DNA from: a virus | IMG/VR virus record: IMGVR_UViG_3300046048_000299 | Location: 1 to 34,480 of that record | Direction: 5' to 3' (one strand) | Length of the DNA stretch: 34,480 bases | In this document: one piece after another, positions 20,906 to 28,533 of the stretch | Layout of the letters: every line of letters starts with the position of its first letter | Position numbering within the stretch: the first letter of the stretch is position 1 | Made by a program: the position numbers and the translations under genes | Notes under the pieces: generated by a model | The model's input: only the letters and a program-made list of their open reading frames with translations | Told to the model about the DNA's origin: nothing | Databases searched by the model: none

Positions 20906-22897
20906 TCAAGTTGTAACAATTTCCTGGCAAGCGGCAAAGGAAACCGGGTTACGGATTCCTATGTCGGTATCAAGAAAAACTGTTACGCGGACGCCGCCGG
21001 ACGCCGAAAGGGTATAGGGGTCGGCCAATACGTCAACGCCGTTGCCCCATTGCCCGATTATAACGTCGGAGAAATTGCCGAATAGCAACGCCGAAAGGGA
21101 CGACCCGCCGCCTTTTGTTAGGTCGGACGGTACGCCATTTGTAACGGCGAACGGGTACCCATAAAGGGAATTCCAGGGTTCGTCGAGAATCATGCGCGAA
21201 TCGGTAGACGAAACCCTTACGGTTTGGGACAATTTCGACTTGACCTTCGGGTTCATCAAATAGGCTAAGTCGCCAAGGTCGCCGTTGTCGACTTCGACTT
21301 CCCGGACAAGATTTACAACGGTTGCCCATGTTGGGGCGCCGCCGTTTGTTGCAATGGTTACTGAACCAATACCGGCCGTTTGCAAAATTCCGGTCGGTTG
21401 GTTCGTGGCGCCGCCCTCAATTCCGACCGCGTCAACTGCAACGGCGCAACCGCGGACCATGTCGTCGCGGAAAATCATTTCGGCGTCGGGCGAACTCTGC
21501 AACCTTAACTTACGGGAAATGTCAACGTATGCGGCAACCGTTTTCGGCGCCATTGCAACCTGGCGAACGGTCGGGGCGCCCTCGGTTGGTTCGCCGGATT
21601 CCGCAACCCAATAAACTTGGGTTTTTGCGTTAAACGCGGGGATTGACAAGTCGCCGGTTAATCCGGTCATTAGCCTTGCGCCCAATTGACGCAATACGAT
21701 TCTGTCATAAAGCGCTTGAATAAACAAGTCGCCCCGATGGTCGGTCCCTTTCAGGAACCCGCCCGCGGTCGTTGAACCGACTGTCATATCGCGCTGTAAA
21801 TTTGCCCTCGGCATAAAACCGCCAATTTCAATCGGCATATAAAAACCGCGCGGGGCCTTGTCGCCGTTCATCTTTTGGACGGCGTCGGAACATTCCTTTT
21901 CAAATCCGGCTTTTGACCAATCTTTGCTGATACTGGCGTTTATGGCCTTGAAAAGAGAATATTTTTTACGTTCGCCGTCGGTCAACCCTAACGGGTCGAT
22001 ATATTTCGGGCCTGGGTCGGCGGCCATATTCTCGGACCGCTTGCCGACCGCCTCTAGTACCTGGGTTTTAAAGTCTTCGACTGAAACGTTATCCTTTACG
22101 GCCTTAATCGCTTCGTCAACCATGCCGTGGGCGCCGCCGATTGCGAAAATTGCGTTAACGCGCTTTTCTTGTTCGGTCCGGGCGACTGTTAGGCTATCGG
22201 CTTTAATTTTGTCCGTATCGACAACCGGGGCCGCGGGTGCGGTCGGGGTCGTATCTGTTTTGTCGTCTTTCATCTTTTCCTTTACCTCCACTTGGTTTTT
22301 TTTGAAATTAACTATTTCGCAATCAAACGCCCTGGCCGCGTCAAAAGTCCGCATAATGCCGACCGTCCTGTCCGCGGGTACACTTACAATAGAAACCTCT
22401 AAAGGTTCCCATTCCGTAACCCGGTAAACGTCCGGCGCGTCTTCGTTTTCTTCGACCAATTTCATTTTGTTTACCCTATAACCAACGGAAATGTTTTTAA
22501 TAATTCCGTCTTTTATATCCTGGAAAATATCTTCGGCGTCGTTCCGTTTTGAAAATCGCAAACGCGCCGTCCCGCGGCCGTCTTTTACGCCCGCCGTTTC
22601 AATTACTGCGACTTGACTTTTAATGCTGTTATTGTGGTCAATCAAACCGGGCGCATTCCCGCTGTTAATCCAATCCAAATTAACTTCGCCCTTATCATGC
22701 CCCAATATTTCAAACCCAAACCAACGCAAATAAGGGTCCTCGGACGAAAAAGAAACGGGAATTGTCCGGTTTTCGTCGTCTATTCCGCGGTCCCGGTCAA
22801 TAGATAACGCCCTATATAGTACCGGCATTTTAACCCGGCCGTCGTCGCCTATTTTAAATTGTTCCGTTGTCTTGTCCGTTATCGTTTCCATTTCCAT
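20906..22897 (-). CDS. Fused HK97-type prohead protease and major capsid protein (663 aa)
   Basis: Residues about 20-190 are a prohead protease: GLIDHN (His88), NISVGYRV (Ser137) and EVSIVSVPAD (Glu167) match the catalytic positions of the HK97 gp4/U35 family. A charged helical region (about 200-300, with EVKEKMKDDKTDTT and DTDKIKADSL) acts as the scaffold-like delta domain. The capsid domain follows from about 310, with RDMTVGSTTAGGFL, GARLMTGLTGDLSIP, VAESGEPTEGA and the closing GIRNPVSFAACQEI. The fusion means that the protease cuts itself from the shell. The ATG at 22897 follows GGGGA and overlaps the portal end by 44 bases. Confidence 0.92.
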   Translation of the reverse strand: MEMETITDKTTEQFKIGDDGRVKMPVLYRALSIDRDRGIDDENRTIPVSFSSEDPYLRWFGFEILGHDKGEVNLDWINSGNAPGLIDHNNSIKSQVAVIETAGVKDGRGTARLRFSKRNDAEDIFQDIKDGIIKNISVGYRVNKMKLVEENEDAPDVYRVTEWEPLEVSIVSVPADRTVGIMRTFDAARAFDCEIVNFKKNQVEVKEKMKDDKTDTTPTAPAAPVVDTDKIKADSLTVARTEQEKRVNAIFAIGGAHGMVDEAIKAVKDNVSVEDFKTQVLEAVGKRSENMAADPGPKYIDPLGLTDGERKKYSLFKAINASISKDWSKAGFEKECSDAVQKMNGDKAPRGFYMPIEIGGFMPRANLQRDMTVGSTTAGGFLKGTDHRGDLFIQALYDRIVLRQLGARLMTGLTGDLSIPAFNAKTQVYWVAESGEPTEGAPTVRQVAMAPKTVAAYVDISRKLRLQSSPDAEMIFRDDMVRGCAVAVDAVGIEGGATNQPTGILQTAGIGSVTIATNGGAPTWATVVNLVREVEVDNGDLGDLAYLMNPKVKSKLSQTVRVSSTDSRMILDEPWNSLYGYPFAVTNGVPSDLTKGGGSSLSALLFGNFSDVIIGQWGNGVDVLADPYTLSASGGVRVTVFLDTDIGIRNPVSFAACQEIVTT

Positions 22898-24368
22898 TAG
22901 TCCCCATTGCTGAAATTAAAGCGGGTAGCGTAAACCCATATTTTTTAGCCAATTCTTGGTCGGCCTTGCGCCGTTTTAACACTTCTTCAAAGTCCCGGCC
23001 CTTTTCCGCGCAAACGTCGGAAACGTTTTTAAACCCTTGTTCGATTGCCTTAACGTTTGCCAAAACTTCCTTTAGCGGGTCGACCCAATCCCAACCGCGC
23101 GGCCCCCAAACCGGCGCGTTATATTTGTCGAAACGTTCAATTGGCAAAACGGTTGTCGGTAGGGTTAAATAAAATTTTAAAAAGGTTTCGAAAACGTCCG
23201 TTAAAAAATGGTCGATTAACCATTGTTGACGGTCCCGCCAATTGTCCCTTTCTTCAATGGCGCCTTGGCGAATACTTGAATAACTTACTTGCGTTAAGTC
23301 GCTTGACAACGACGCATACGAAACATTTAAGGCGCTTGCCATTGCCCGGACCCCCGATTTAACGAAAGAATCAAACGCCGTTGTCGGATGTTCCGGCGAC
23401 CACGGTTCAAACCTTACGCCCTGGGGCAACCGTTCAATTATGCCCGGTTCCGCCTCACTAATTAAGTCGTGGTTGTCTTCGTCGCCCTCTATGTCGTCCC
23501 CGGTATATGCGTCGGGGTCCATTTCTTCATAAAAGAAACCCATTTTAGCGGCCGCGGTCCTGGCGGCGACTAACTCCGCTTCTTCGTAACCGTTCAACAT
23601 TTTTGCCCGATACATTGCCGTAACCATTGGGCTAATATATCTTAATTGCCCCGGACGTTCTGGAATTCCTAAAAATAATATTTGGTCGGCCGGTATCCGT
23701 TCGTGGTCGTTTCTTATATTGGAAAAAACCCAACCGCCCGGATGGTCCTTTAGTACCCAATAGGCGACCGGTTTATAAAACCTGTTAATCTCGACGCCCA
23801 TTATAATTTTATTGCCGTTGCCTAAATCCCTGTTAAGGTTTTCGTCTAAATGGTCCCCCTCATAAACCCGCAAGGCAAATTTAAACTCGTTCCCGGCCGC
23901 GGCCCCGTAAACTTTACGGACAATTATTTCGCCGGAACAAAAAACACTTTCGACAATCATCTTTTGCAAATCAATAAAAGACAACCCGCCGTCAATTGTG
24001 CAAACGCCTTTTTTGGTCCAACGTTTCCATGCGGTTTCTATTTCATTGTTGGCCCATTCGTCCGGTTGGCCCTGTTTATTCATGGACCTAACTTGCAATT
24101 GGATACCGGCGGGGCCGACTATGTTGGTTTTGCAAAGGTTAATAAACCGTCGGGCGTATTCGTTGTTTTGTCCCAGGTCCCGCGCCCGCGCCCGGATTTT
24201 TGCCAACCGGCTATATATTTCGTCGTTTGGGTTTGCGCTTGACCCGACCCAATCGTTTGTTAATCGGCTTGCGTCGCCCGCCATATAACCGCGGGTCCGC
24301 GGGGGTCGATAACCCTTTTTCCTTTTTGCCGGTTTATTTGTCCCGAAAATTTTGTTTAAAATTCCCAT
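22854..24368 (-). CDS. Portal protein, lambda gpB family (504 aa)
   Basis: The start at 24368 (MGILNKIFGTNK) overlaps the upstream stop as TAATG; a TTG at 24377 is a weaker choice. The RARARDLGQNNEYARRFINLCKTNIVGPAGIQ segment, EIETAWKRWTK, and VYEGDHLDENLNRDL through the GVRAMASALNVSYASLSSDL region follow the lambda-type portal pattern (PF05136). The C-terminus is Asn/Gly-rich (NGNGNDNGQDNG). Portals form the dodecameric DNA channel at one vertex and bind terminase. Neighbours, terminase upstream and protease-capsid downstream, fit. Confidence 0.92.
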   Translation of the reverse strand: MGILNKIFGTNKPAKRKKGYRPPRTRGYMAGDASRLTNDWVGSSANPNDEIYSRLAKIRARARDLGQNNEYARRFINLCKTNIVGPAGIQLQVRSMNKQGQPDEWANNEIETAWKRWTKKGVCTIDGGLSFIDLQKMIVESVFCSGEIIVRKVYGAAAGNEFKFALRVYEGDHLDENLNRDLGNGNKIIMGVEINRFYKPVAYWVLKDHPGGWVFSNIRNDHERIPADQILFLGIPERPGQLRYISPMVTAMYRAKMLNGYEEAELVAARTAAAKMGFFYEEMDPDAYTGDDIEGDEDNHDLISEAEPGIIERLPQGVRFEPWSPEHPTTAFDSFVKSGVRAMASALNVSYASLSSDLTQVSYSSIRQGAIEERDNWRDRQQWLIDHFLTDVFETFLKFYLTLPTTVLPIERFDKYNAPVWGPRGWDWVDPLKEVLANVKAIEQGFKNVSDVCAEKGRDFEEVLKRRKADQELAKKYGFTLPALISAMGTNGNGNDNGQDNGTI

Positions 24369-24940
24369 TATCGGCAAAACCTTATTTTAACGCGTTGCCC
24401 GGTCCGCTTGCCGCGTTTCCGTTTCTCGCGCCTTTGCTCGTTTTTATAAATGCCAAGATACAATAAATAAGTTTGGTTAATGTCGCTAATGCTCATTGAC
24501 GTTAAGGACCGACCGGCGATTGCGTAATTTATTGTATCCTTCGCAACCTTGCCTAAAATTATCGGTTCCAATGTGTCGACAACCTGTTTCGCAAAACTTC
24601 GGGTTTCAAGGGACTTTGCGGACGCCTGGGCATAGTCCGGCAAAATGTTTATTTCGCCCTCGCCCGTCTTGTATCGTTCGGACGTTGCCGCCTTGGTAAC
24701 ATATTCCTGGAACGCATAAAGGCCCGCCGGATATGCGGCCGTTACGGTCGCGGCAACCTCGACCAAATGGGCGGTCCCGTCGGCTGTTCCTGTTATTGTT
24801 AATTGCTTGTCGGCCTTGACTAAGGCGTAGGATATTACCCAGGTTGGCGCCGGGTAATCGCTAAATGATTTTTTCCACGAAACCGAATCGCCCGCAACTA
24901 GGGCGGCCGGTACGTCGTCGAAAACTTTTTGGTATGGCAT
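24368..24940 (-). CDS. Conserved virion protein at the gpW position (190 aa)
   Basis: Residues 1-110 form a beta-sandwich-like domain (ALVAGDSVSWKKSFSDYPAP, TWVISYALVKADKQLTIT, HLVEVAATVTAAYPAG). Residues about 118-160 carry the helix pair ETRSFAKQVVDTLEPIILGK, then INYAIAGRSLTSMSISD, which matches a family common between terminase/HTH and portal genes of lambda-like prophages; the S-I-A-G-R-S-L-T signature is the best handle. The C-terminus is basic (RREKRKRGKRTGQR). It may be the head-tail connector that replaces gpW. The start lacks a good ribosome site. Confidence 0.7.
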   Translation of the reverse strand: MPYQKVFDDVPAALVAGDSVSWKKSFSDYPAPTWVISYALVKADKQLTITGTADGTAHLVEVAATVTAAYPAGLYAFQEYVTKAATSERYKTGEGEINILPDYAQASAKSLETRSFAKQVVDTLEPIILGKVAKDTINYAIAGRSLTSMSISDINQTYLLYLGIYKNEQRREKRKRGKRTGQRVKIRFCR

Positions 24941-25031
24941 TATTTCATAGTGTTTTTAGTTTTTTTATCGCGAAAATAAAAAAAACTTAATGCTGAAACT
25001 ATACACTATGTTTTTAGGCCGGGACAAAAAA

Positions 25032-25071
25032 GGGGTATAAAAGGGGTATAAAGGGACGGAAAAGGGGTATA
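25032..25071. repeat. Helically phased GGGGTATA repeats
   Basis: GGGGTATA occurs at 25032, 25043 and 25064, all preceded by AAA and followed by AA; the steps are 11 and 21 bp, one and two helical turns. A diverged AAAGGGACGG unit fills the gap. The array lies in the 149-bp gap between the HTH gene and the gpW-position gene, so the sites face one side of the DNA. It may bind the HTH protein or the small terminase. Confidence 0.6.
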
Positions 25072-25089
25072 AAAAGAGCTTGACAAAGT

Positions 25090-25296
25090 TTATTTTTTAT
25101 GCGCCTTGGCCTTTTGTTCTAAAATCCAACCGGCTAAGTCGTCGTCCAATGCAATCCAGGTCCCGGCGGCCTCATATTTAAACGCCGGTAATCCTTTTTT
25201 CTGAACGTAAAAGGCAAAACGTTTTGAATTAATGCCAACGGCCGCGCTTATTTCTGCAACGCCCCTGCGACATAACGGTTTTAATTTTGGTTCCAT
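25090..25296 (-). CDS. Small HTH DNA-binding protein (68 aa)
   Basis: Residues about 8-60 look like a helix-turn-helix of the excisionase/MerR (HTH_17) type: RGVAEISAAVGINSKRFAF, then YVQKKGLPAFKYEAAGTWIALDDDLAGWI, with the wing at GLPAFKYEAAGTW. It is coded between terminase large subunit and the gpW-position gene, where lambda has gpW. Its own gene is followed by a phased repeat array, which it may bind, either to control late transcription or to help packaging. The start has AAAGGGGG 12 bases upstream. Confidence 0.7.
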   Translation of the reverse strand: MEPKLKPLCRRGVAEISAAVGINSKRFAFYVQKKGLPAFKYEAAGTWIALDDDLAGWILEQKAKAHKK

Positions 25297-27164
25297 CTTT
25301 TAACAAAACCCCCTTTCCGTTTTCGCTTTAATCCCTTGCGGCGCGATTGCTCTTTTTCCTGGGCGTCTTTTTCCTGGGCGTTTTCTTCCTGGGCGTCTTT
25401 TATTTTTTCGTCGGCCCGTTCGATTGCCTTTGCCAATACTTTAAATTTTGGGTTCAGGATATAAAGCGCCGCAATATTATAAACCCGGCAATCTAGCGGT
25501 TCGTTGCGCGTCCTAATTTTTTTATATTCCCTATGCGGGACGCCTTTTTTGTACTTAATTACTTTTTCTTCGGCCGTTAACCCTTGGTAATAATCCTCGT
25601 TATAGTGGTCCGGGAAATGACAATACCCAGGCCCCGGCGTTTCTATGCCTAATCGGGCGAATATGGTATCTTTTGCGGTATCCGTTCCGACCATATAAAG
25701 CCGAACCTTTTTGCCGATACCGACCTTTGTTGGGCGGGAAACAATCGGTTTCCCTGTTTGCGCGTGGCCTTTCAAGGCATAAACCCGGCGGACTTGTCTT
25801 TTCTCAACGTATTTATAAACCGCATTGGTCGCGAACCCTGTATCTATTCCCAATGCGTTTATTTTCAGTATGCCGCCCCCAGGCCGTCTAAATTGCCGGT
25901 CTAGTATTTCGTCCAGGCGGCCCCAAACCTCGCTTAACTCCGGGTCCCCGTAAATTATTTCGTAATCCAACGACCACGATTGTTCGCGTTCGCCCCAACC
26001 GACTATTTCGCATTCTATCCGGTTGTCCTGGACGTCGACGCCCGCGGTAATACATAAAACCCCGGCCGGTGCCTGGGCGGTTCCGTATTTTTCCGCCCTG
26101 TTTATTAATTCCAGGCCGTCTACCCCTTCGCCCCTTTCTTCCCATGTTTCCCCCAGGACCGTATTAACAAACGTTTGCAATGTTACCGGGTCGTCCTTTA
26201 CTTCTAAAAATTCGGCCGCAAGTTTTCCCCATGCCGCATTGGGAAACAATGAATACGCGGCCCATATATGAAAACCGGCGTGGCCCTTAAATGGCGCCGT
26301 TGGTATCCATTCGCCATTTTTTACCATCCACGCCTTAAACTTTTCGTTTATTTCCGCGCCGCATTCAGGACAAACAAACCGCGCCGTTTCCGGTTTCCCT
26401 GGGTCCCATTTTAAATTTTTCCATTTTAGAACGTGAAAGGTTTTACAATGCGGACAAGGGACATTGTAAAAACGTTTGTCGGATTGTTCGAAACTCGTTT
26501 CTATCCTGGACGCCCCTTTAATCGTCGGGGTTGAACCTAAAATAATTTTACGGTTCCAAAATGTTTCGGTCCGTTTTATTCCTAATCGTATTTGGTCGCC
26601 CTCAACCCCGGCCGTCGGCGGGTAGGCGTCCGGTTCGTCAAACAATACAATTCGAACCGTCAACCGTCGGAAACCGCGGGCGGAATTCGCCCCGATAATG
26701 GTTAAAACCCCGCCGGGGTATTGTTTTTTTAAAATGGTATTGGAACTGTCGCGGGTTTTCGGGTCGGAAACTAAACCGTCAAGGGCGGGCGTATCCCGCA
26801 ACATTGGCGCAATTTCGTCTTTGCTGTAACCCTGGGCGTCGTCTATTGTTGGTTGGACTACTAATATTGGGGCCGGGTCCTGTTCTATATGGTACCCGAT
26901 AAGATTGTTTAAACATTTCGTATAGCCAACCCTGGCCGACTTCATCCAGGTTATACGTTCGTTTAACGCGTCGGTCATTGCGTCCATTGGCCCGCGTTGA
27001 TATTCTATAGTATGCCACTTCCCCGGCTCCGCTGACGATTCCGGGGACAAATACGCCTTTTCGTCCGACCATTCGGACAAGGTTAGAACCGGCGGCGGCG
27101 TCCAAATCTTTTTTACCGCCTCAATGCAAGTCGTTATTGTTTGGTCGCAACTTTCAATTAACAT
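25281..27164 (-). CDS. Terminase large subunit, lambda GpA family (627 aa)
   Basis: The ATPase has a deviant Walker A at about 75-83 (KSARVGYTK), as in lambda gpA, Walker B at about 173-179 (VLFDEPD) and a coupling motif ILGSTPT (208-214). Cys237, Cys240, Cys265 and Cys268 form a zinc site (CPHC, CPEC). The nuclease follows with ITAGVDVQDNRIECEIVGWG and ALGIDTGF carrying the conserved Asp residues. The enzyme cuts concatemers and pumps DNA into the prohead. The start overlaps the Nu1-like gene as TAATG. The C-terminus is an odd Lys/Arg tail with AQE repeats encoded by a tandem repeat around 25345-25400. Confidence 0.93.
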   Translation of the reverse strand: MLIESCDQTITTCIEAVKKIWTPPPVLTLSEWSDEKAYLSPESSAEPGKWHTIEYQRGPMDAMTDALNERITWMKSARVGYTKCLNNLIGYHIEQDPAPILVVQPTIDDAQGYSKDEIAPMLRDTPALDGLVSDPKTRDSSNTILKKQYPGGVLTIIGANSARGFRRLTVRIVLFDEPDAYPPTAGVEGDQIRLGIKRTETFWNRKIILGSTPTIKGASRIETSFEQSDKRFYNVPCPHCKTFHVLKWKNLKWDPGKPETARFVCPECGAEINEKFKAWMVKNGEWIPTAPFKGHAGFHIWAAYSLFPNAAWGKLAAEFLEVKDDPVTLQTFVNTVLGETWEERGEGVDGLELINRAEKYGTAQAPAGVLCITAGVDVQDNRIECEIVGWGEREQSWSLDYEIIYGDPELSEVWGRLDEILDRQFRRPGGGILKINALGIDTGFATNAVYKYVEKRQVRRVYALKGHAQTGKPIVSRPTKVGIGKKVRLYMVGTDTAKDTIFARLGIETPGPGYCHFPDHYNEDYYQGLTAEEKVIKYKKGVPHREYKKIRTRNEPLDCRVYNIAALYILNPKFKVLAKAIERADEKIKDAQEENAQEKDAQEKEQSRRKGLKRKRKGGFVKRWNQN

Positions 27165-27616
27165 TAGTCGGTTGATAATTCGGTTAAGACGTCCCGAACC
27201 CCTTCGGACAAAATGTTTTTAACTTCGTTTAATTTGTCGACCCCTATAACGGCGGGCGCCAATTTTGACGGTAGGGACAATAAACGCGCCTTTGCCCCTG
27301 CGATATAACTTGCCCAACGCCTTTTTGCTTCGTCGGTCGGTATCAATTCGCCCTTTAGACGCGCGACTTGCAATTCCTTTTCGTCCGCCTTTGCCTTTAC
27401 AAGTCGCGCCTCGTTGTCCTCTTTTGTCCCGTCCGTTGGTCCGACCGAAACGTTTACATAAATTGCCGCGACAACGTCCGCCATTCGGTAATATTTCGAT
27501 TTACCGTCGATTCGAACCGGGGCAACGTTCGCAATCTTTTTGCCTATGGTTCGACGGTCAATTCCTAACTCTACCGACAAACCCGAAACGGTCCAATCGG
27601 TCGGCGTTAATGACAT
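27164..27616 (-). CDS. Terminase small subunit, Nu1-like (150 aa)
   Basis: Residues about 8-53 are a winged helix (WTVSGLSVELGIDRRTIGKK, then a YYRMADVVAAIY wing/helix), and residues about 65-110 are a helical segment with RLVKAKADEKELQVARLKGELIP, the pattern of Nu1/DUF1441 small terminases. It recognises the packaging site and recruits the large subunit, coded next with a TAATG overlap. The GpA/Nu1 pairing normally goes with cos-type packaging. Confidence 0.85.
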   Translation of the reverse strand: MSLTPTDWTVSGLSVELGIDRRTIGKKIANVAPVRIDGKSKYYRMADVVAAIYVNVSVGPTDGTKEDNEARLVKAKADEKELQVARLKGELIPTDEAKRRWASYIAGAKARLLSLPSKLAPAVIGVDKLNEVKNILSEGVRDVLTELSTD

Positions 27617-27810
27617 TATAACTCGACAATAACTCGTATTTGGTAGACGGTTTGCGGCTTGCTTTCCTTGTCGTTCGCGGGGTGAATAATCCGGCGGGCA
27701 ACCTCAATGTCCTTTAGGCCCAATTCTGTCTTTCGTAGAAAATCCAATAAAAGGGCCGCAATATCGTCTTGTAACTTGTCTTTTAAACTCCTAATTTCTT
27801 GAACGTCCAT
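27616..27810 (-). CDS. Small hypothetical protein before terminase (64 aa)
   Basis: Starts MDVQEIRSLKDKLQDDIAAL behind an AAGAGGGGG Shine-Dalgarno and ends where Nu1 begins (TAATG). A long amphipathic helix (residues about 3-28) is followed by DIEVARRIIHPANDKES and a strand-like YQIRVIVEL. No family recognised. Its coupling to Nu1 suggests a part in packaging or head completion. Confidence 0.65.
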   Translation of the reverse strand: MDVQEIRSLKDKLQDDIAALLLDFLRKTELGLKDIEVARRIIHPANDKESKPQTVYQIRVIVEL

Positions 27811-27927
27811 AATAACCCCCTCTTGTTTTTTTTGTTCTTAGTGGCGGAACCTGGAAAATTTTTTGTAACTAAAAAAATTTCGACCTCTCCGCGCTACCTT
27901 CGACGCAAGGCGCCGGAAGGACCCGCG
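27811..27927. other. Non-coding segment with GC-rich dyad, candidate cos region
   Basis: GCGC-N2-CCTTC (27891-27901) mirrors GAAGG-N4-GCGC (27916-27928) around a GGCGCC centre. Next to it is an AT-rich inverted repeat (AAATTTTTT near 27858 and AAAAAAATTT near 27871). It is just upstream of the gene pair that leads into the lambda-type terminase, the usual place of cos. No overhang can be defined from sequence alone. Confidence 0.3.
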
Positions 27928-28074
27928 CTATATACGGTCAATGCAACGCAAGAAAAACAAACATAAAACGGAATAATAAAGCAAAAACAAAGCAATAAAA
28001 ATTAATGCGAATTCTGCAATATTTCCGACAATTTTAAATGCCTTTTTCCAATCTATTTTTGATTTAAAAATCAT
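27928..28074 (-). CDS. Small single-pass membrane protein (48 aa)
   Basis: The frame starts at 28074 (MIFKSKIDWKKAFKIVG) behind a GGGGGG tract four bases away and ends TAG at 27928. One membrane segment covers residues about 19-43, with LIFIALFLLYYSVLCLFFL. A basic amphipathic N-terminus and short RCIDRI tail suggest N-in topology. The strong ribosome site, formed by the last unit of a repeat cluster, is the evidence that it is translated. Function unknown. Confidence 0.55.
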   Translation of the reverse strand: MIFKSKIDWKKAFKIVGNIAEFALIFIALFLLYYSVLCLFFLRCIDRI

Positions 28075-28076
28075 CA

Positions 28077-28152
28077 ACCCCCCTGGGGTACCCTTGTTTT
28101 TTATGGTACCACCCCGTATTTTTTGGACGACCCCCCCCCAGGTATTTTTTTT
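28077..28152. repeat. C-tract/T-tract repeat cluster B (three units)
   Basis: Three units of the form A-C(4-9)-N-G(G)TATTTTTT: C6 with T6 (28078-28102), C4 with T6 (28112-28124), and C9 with T8 (28131-28152). They lie downstream of the 102-residue gene and upstream of the 48-residue gene. On the minus strand each unit is an A-run followed by a G-run, and the last one serves as a ribosome site. Confidence 0.7.
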
Positions 28153-28461
28153 CTAATCAATTGTCCGGGCGGACTTAACTGGACTTGCCGGGTATCCTTT
28201 GCAACAATTAACGTCAACTCCGGCGATATTTCCTTCGGCGTCCTGGGTAACAACAAACTCATATTCCGGCGCCCATGCCGAAAGGGGTACCGTCGAAAAT
28301 CTATTGCATACCCCCATATATTCTATGGCGTTATAGTCCAATCTTGTTTCTGCGTGTATTGGCAAAAGGCCCAAAAAGGCGAATAATTTTGCCACTAAAT
28401 CCGGGGACTTTTCAATAAAACGCAAGTCGATTCTAAACCGCCCCAATTGCCTATAATTCAT
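28153..28461 (-). CDS. Hypothetical protein flanked by repeat clusters (102 aa)
   Basis: Starts MNYRQLGRFRIDLRFIEKSPD with a GGGGG ribosome site. The chain has a hydrophobic helix (LVAKLFAFLGLLPIHAE), a VCNRFST segment, YEFVVTQDAEGNIAGVDVNC and a final CCKGYPASPVKS. Three Cys lie in the last quarter. No family recognised. The gene sits between two similar three-unit repeat clusters, like an exchangeable cassette, and directly after the CMP-sugar synthetase-like gene. Confidence 0.6.
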   Translation of the reverse strand: MNYRQLGRFRIDLRFIEKSPDLVAKLFAFLGLLPIHAETRLDYNAIEYMGVCNRFSTVPLSAWAPEYEFVVTQDAEGNIAGVDVNCCKGYPASPVKSARTID

Positions 28462-28466
28462 CTCGT

Positions 28467-28533
28467 ACCCCCATGTTTTTTTTAATACCCCCCCCCTGGG
28501 TATTTTTTATTGACCCCCTACCCGGTGTTTTTT
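28467..28533. repeat. C-tract/T-tract repeat cluster A (three units)
   Basis: Units: C5 with T8 (28468-28483), C9 with GGGTATTTTTT (28488-28508), C5 with GGTGTTTTTT (28514-28533). The second unit is also a 7-bp inverted repeat, AATACCC and GGGTATT. The cluster reaches into the stop codon of the CMP-sugar synthetase-like gene and supplies the ribosome site of the 102-residue gene. Confidence 0.7.

Noticed and set aside
21858-22427. 189-codon plus-strand open frame in the protease-capsid gene
   Set aside because: Antisense shadow of a long conserved gene; serine-rich translation with no domain pattern.
25080-25103. Plus-strand TTGACA as a promoter
   Set aside because: No -10 at a usable distance and no plus-strand gene.
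25345-25400. Tandem repeat encoding AQE(K/E)DAQE at the end of terminase
   Set aside because: A short in-frame duplication in a disordered Lys/Glu tail; not evidence of a separate element.
27890-27930. tRNA-like hairpins in the GC-rich gap
   Set aside because: No acceptor, anticodon or T-arm pattern can be folded; no tRNA was seen anywhere in the window.
28487-28508. AATACCC/GGGTATT hairpin as a terminator
   Set aside because: The T-run is on the plus strand, where no gene is transcribed. It is better explained as one unit of the repeat cluster.
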